From positions 1 through 6,550 of the forward strand of contig CAMGSV010000140.1 in assembly GCA_946061495.1 (NCBI GenBank): a stretch of DNA of 6,550 nucleotides, in the 5' to 3' direction. Positions 4,454 to 6,550 of this stretch are shown one piece after another. The translations under genes and the position numbers were made by a program. Positions within the stretch are counted from its first letter, which is position 1. Every line of letters begins with the position of its first letter. The notes beneath the pieces are model-generated. The model saw only the letters and a list, made by a program, of their open reading frames with translations. It did not search any database and was not told the DNA's origin. The stretch comes from an uncultured Spirochaetales bacterium. GTDB taxonomy: Bacteria; Spirochaetota; Spirochaetia; Treponematales; Treponemataceae.

Positions 4454-6270
4454 GGGGTGCCTCCTGGAAGTGATGGAATGGAATCGGTGCCGCTGCCGCA
4501 GGCTGGTAGAGCCTCCTGCAGCTGGTCCAGGTCTGCTGGCTCGGTGTAGCGGATGAGCTTGTAGGCATAGCCTTGCTCGGCAAGGAATTTCTGGCGGTTG
4601 GCGCTGAATTCCTCCTCGCTGGTGTTGCGGGTGATGAGGGTGAAAAACCGTGCAATTCTGTCCTTGGGACGGAGGATTCTTCCCAGTCGCTGGGCCTCCT
4701 CCTGGCGGCTGCCGAAGGTGCCTGAAATCTGGATGGCCATGGAGGCATCCGGTAGGTCGATGGCGAAGTTGGCCACCTTGGATACCGCCAGCACCCGCAA
4801 TTGACCGCTGCGGAACTGGGCGTAGAGCTGGTCCCGTTGGCCGTTGGGGGTGGAGCCGGTGATGATGGGAATGTCCAGTAGCCGTGCAATCTCTTTCAGC
4901 TGATCCAGATACTGACCAATGATGAGAATCTTGTCTGTGGGGAAGCGGCGCACCAGCTCCTGCACCAGGGGAATCTTGGCAGGATTCTCGCTGGCAAGGC
5001 GATGCTTACTGCGGGGAGCTGCCACCGTGTACTCCAGCTCCTTGTGGGGGCTCATGTCCAGCCGCAGCTCCACGCATTCCGCCGTGGCAATCCAGCCTGA
5101 CTGCTCCAGCTCCTTCCAGGGCACATCGTAGCGCTTTGGGCCCACCAGGCTGAAGACGTGACCCTCGCAGCCATCCTCCCGAACCAGGGTGGCGGTCAAT
5201 CCCACCCGACGGATGGCCTGCAATTCTGCCACCACCCGGAAGACTGGGGCGGGCAGCAGGTGCACCTCGTCGTAGATGATCAAGCCCCAGGGCCGCTCCC
5301 GAAACAGCTGGAAGTGGGGGTAGGTCGACTCCTTGTCAGGCCGCCAGGTGAGCACCTGGTAGGTGGCCACAGTTACAGGGCGAATTACCTTGTTTTCCCC
5401 GGTGTACTCGCCGATTTGCTCCGAGGTCAGCTCCGTCTTGTCCAGCAGCTCCCCCACCCACTGGTGGACGGCAGAGATGTTGGTGGTGACGATGAGGGTG
5501 CTGGTTTGGAGCCGCTCCATGATGGCCATACCCACGATGGTCTTTCCCGCTCCGCAGGGCAGCACGATGGTGCCGAATCCAGTACCCGGCCCCTTGTTGC
5601 CCACCAGTGCGTCGGCGGCGGCCAGCTGGTACTGGCGCAGCTGGAAGCTCGTGCCGGAACGGCAGCGTTCCCGAAGTTTGATTTCCAGCGGCTCTCCCTC
5701 CACCAGGGGTACCTCGTCCTTCACCGGCCACCCCAGCTTCAGCAGCTCCTGCTTCACGGTTCCCCGCAGGGTGAGGGGCAAAAGGAAGCGGTAGCACAGC
5801 TTGTCTTGGTCTGGAATTGTAGTCTGAGCTTCTGGAGCTTCTAGTGGCTGAGAGCTGGCTGGTGTCAGAAGTTTTTTTAGGGCAGGAGTGGCGGCTAACT
5901 CTCGAGAAATCATGGGAAATTCTGTGGCAAGGTAAAGCTGCTCTTGGCCTGCATCATCGGCAGGGGCTGGCAAAAGGTGGAGCTTACCAAATCGACCAGC
6001 AGTTTCTTGAATCCACACTTCAATAGATTGGGGCACATCGTAGCGAGCATATTCTTTGAGCACTGACACTGCATCTTCTGGAGTAAAGCCGGCACTGGTG
6101 GCATTCCACAGGGAAAGGGGGGTGAGGCGGTAGGTGTGCAGGTGCTCCGGGGAGCGCTCCAGCTCGGCAAAGGGGATGAGGGCCGCCTGGCACTCCTTGG
6201 CTCGGGGAGCGTGGACGTCCAGCAGAATGGTACGGTCGCTTTGGATAATCAGGGGATTGTCGAACTGCAT
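4450..6270 (-). CDS. xpb: XPB/ERCC3-type superfamily 2 DNA helicase
   Basis: This 606-aa ATP-dependent DNA translocase/helicase is of the family that opens DNA in nucleotide excision repair and, in eukaryotes, transcription initiation. The N-terminal XPB domain is at 5-100 (FAELERSPEHLHTYRLTP), and a DRD-like domain at 110-185 has a polar insert near 137-158. Helicase motifs in order are LRQYQ (211-215), Walker A PCGAGKT (238-244), IIYDEVH (331-337), LTAT (358-361), the XPB-specific RED (364-366), motif V around SKVANFAIDLPDA (497-509) and motif VI QRLGRILRP (527-535). All key residues are intact. It is somewhat longer than the M. tuberculosis protein as I recall it (about 540-550 aa), from the insert and a C-terminal tail. 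No Shine-Dalgarno precedes the ATG, but an extended -10 does, so the mRNA may be leaderless. The archaeal partner nuclease Bax1 is not present here. Confidence 0.97.
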   Translation of the reverse strand: MQFDNPLIIQSDRTILLDVHAPRAKECQAALIPFAELERSPEHLHTYRLTPLSLWNATSAGFTPEDAVSVLKEYARYDVPQSIEVWIQETAGRFGKLHLLPAPADDAGQEQLYLATEFPMISRELAATPALKKLLTPASSQPLEAPEAQTTIPDQDKLCYRFLLPLTLRGTVKQELLKLGWPVKDEVPLVEGEPLEIKLRERCRSGTSFQLRQYQLAAADALVGNKGPGTGFGTIVLPCGAGKTIVGMAIMERLQTSTLIVTTNISAVHQWVGELLDKTELTSEQIGEYTGENKVIRPVTVATYQVLTWRPDKESTYPHFQLFRERPWGLIIYDEVHLLPAPVFRVVAELQAIRRVGLTATLVREDGCEGHVFSLVGPKRYDVPWKELEQSGWIATAECVELRLDMSPHKELEYTVAAPRSKHRLASENPAKIPLVQELVRRFPTDKILIIGQYLDQLKEIARLLDIPIITGSTPNGQRDQLYAQFRSGQLRVLAVSKVANFAIDLPDASMAIQISGTFGSRQEEAQRLGRILRPKDRIARFFTLITRNTSEEEFSANRQKFLAEQGYAYKLIRYTEPADLDQLQEALPACGSGTDSIPSLPGGTP

Positions 6271-6278
6271 AACAGGAT

Positions 6279-6307
6279 ATTTTATCAGAAAAAAAGGGCT
6301 ACAGCAA
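6279..6307 (-). promoter_or_regulatory. Promoter of the helicase operon, probably leaderless
   Basis: On the minus strand TTGCTG (6307-6302), a 17-base spacer and TAAAAT (6284-6279) are seen, with TG at 6287-6286 making the extended -10 TGATAAAAT. Only eight bases separate the -10 from the helicase ATG. The predicted start of transcription is therefore at or next to the A of the ATG. No Shine-Dalgarno-like sequence lies between, which fits a leaderless message. Confidence 0.55.
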
Positions 6308-6404
6308 CTAAAAATCCTTAAAACTCAAAGAAAGGTGGAAACGCAGCAGACAAAAGAAAGGCTCGCTAGTTCAATAAACCTTGGAACGAGATTGTGAACC
6401 AGAC

Positions 6405-6432
6405 TTGACACAATTGCGAAATGTGTTTCAAT
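6405..6432 (+). promoter_or_regulatory. Promoter of the divergent secreted-protein gene
   Basis: A perfect TTGACA (6405-6410) is followed after 16 bases by TTCAAT (6427-6432), preceded by TG at 6424-6425, giving an extended -10. The predicted start is near 6439, leaving a leader of about 50 nt before the ATG at 6489. It points away from the helicase promoter. Confidence 0.55.
6408..6426. promoter_or_regulatory. Operator-like palindrome in the promoter spacer
   Basis: ACACAATTGCGAAATGTGT is an imperfect 19-bp palindrome with seven of nine base pairs symmetric (outer arms ACACA/TGTGT perfect). It occupies the space between the -35 and -10 of the plus-strand promoter, a classic repressor position. 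No known regulator consensus is recognised. Confidence 0.4.
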
Positions 6433-6488
6433 GCCGATGAAAAATATCCTTTTTTCGATTTTTTGTATTAGTTGATAGGAGATTTAAA

Positions 6489-6550
6489 ATGAAATTCAGA
6501 TCATCAGTCGTATTTTTTCTATTTACTACAATTTTCTCTTTTACATTTTT
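6489..6550 (+). CDS. N-terminus of a secreted or membrane protein (partial)
   Basis: Only the first 20 codons are in the window; the frame is open to the right edge. The start is MKFRSSVVFFLFTTIF, with basic residues K2 and R4 followed by a long hydrophobic run rich in Phe, Val and Thr. This looks like a Sec signal peptide or a first membrane segment. No lipobox or cleavage site is reached before the edge. AGGAG lies seven bases before the ATG, and the promoter at 6405-6432 is suitably placed. The codons are AT-rich, unlike the helicase genes. The family cannot be told from so short a stretch. Confidence 0.65.
   Translation, partial: MKFRSSVVFFLFTTIFSFTF

Noticed and set aside
4320..4889. 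Second minus-strand frame of 189 codons across the helicase/partner junction
   Set aside because: It overlaps the helicase in another frame, is Pro/Ser/Ala-rich low complexity, and has no domain.

Overview
The window is bacterial and compact. Five complete genes lie on the minus strand and read right to left: an XPB-type DNA helicase, a large partner protein, a HAD phosphatase, and the two-subunit amino acid exporter AzlC/AzlD. At the right edge a divergent plus-strand gene begins with a secretion signal. Coding DNA is visibly GC-richer than the AT-rich intergenic DNA. Shine-Dalgarno sites are canonical where present (AGGAGG, AAGGGAG, AGGAG), and promoters look sigma-70-like. A bacterial XPB next to a large 'helicase-associated' protein is a pairing I recall from actinobacteria (Rv0861c/Rv0862c of Mycobacterium tuberculosis) and from spirochaetes such as Treponema. 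The moderate GC and protein style make me lean to a spirochaete, but this is a weak guess.

Right side (2069-6550). A 218-bp intergenic region (6271-6488) carries two divergent promoters. The minus-strand one has an extended -10 so close to the helicase ATG that the mRNA may be leaderless. The plus-strand one has a perfect TTGACA, and an imperfect 19-bp palindrome fills its spacer. A 10-bp box (AAAATATCCT) occurs in inverted orientation at both. The helicase (606 aa) and its partner (794 aa) are joined by a 4-bp TTGA stop/start overlap with a perfect AGGAGG in front of the TTG start. The partner contains a second copy of the XPB N-terminal domain, a winged-helix-like N-terminus and a WYL-like C-terminus. 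This resembles the arrangement of the TFIIH subunit p52/Tfb2, which binds XPB through a related domain.

Middle (233-2083). A terminator-like hairpin at the end of the partner gene and a TATAAT just before the phosphatase suggest a second transcription unit: HAD phosphatase, azlC, azlD, each joined to the next by an ATGA overlap. The phosphatase resembles phosphoglycolate phosphatase, whose substrate arises in DNA-strand-break repair. A functional link to the helicase is therefore possible but unproven.

Left edge (1-232). No protein gene is visible. The minus strand has a TTGACA-led promoter candidate, a hairpin, a CU-rich linker, a hairpin with a GAAA tetraloop, and a strong G/C-run terminator with seven U's. 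This could be a small RNA of about 98 nt or the structured 3' end of the azlD transcript. A good extended -10 promoter then points out of the window for the next minus-strand gene.
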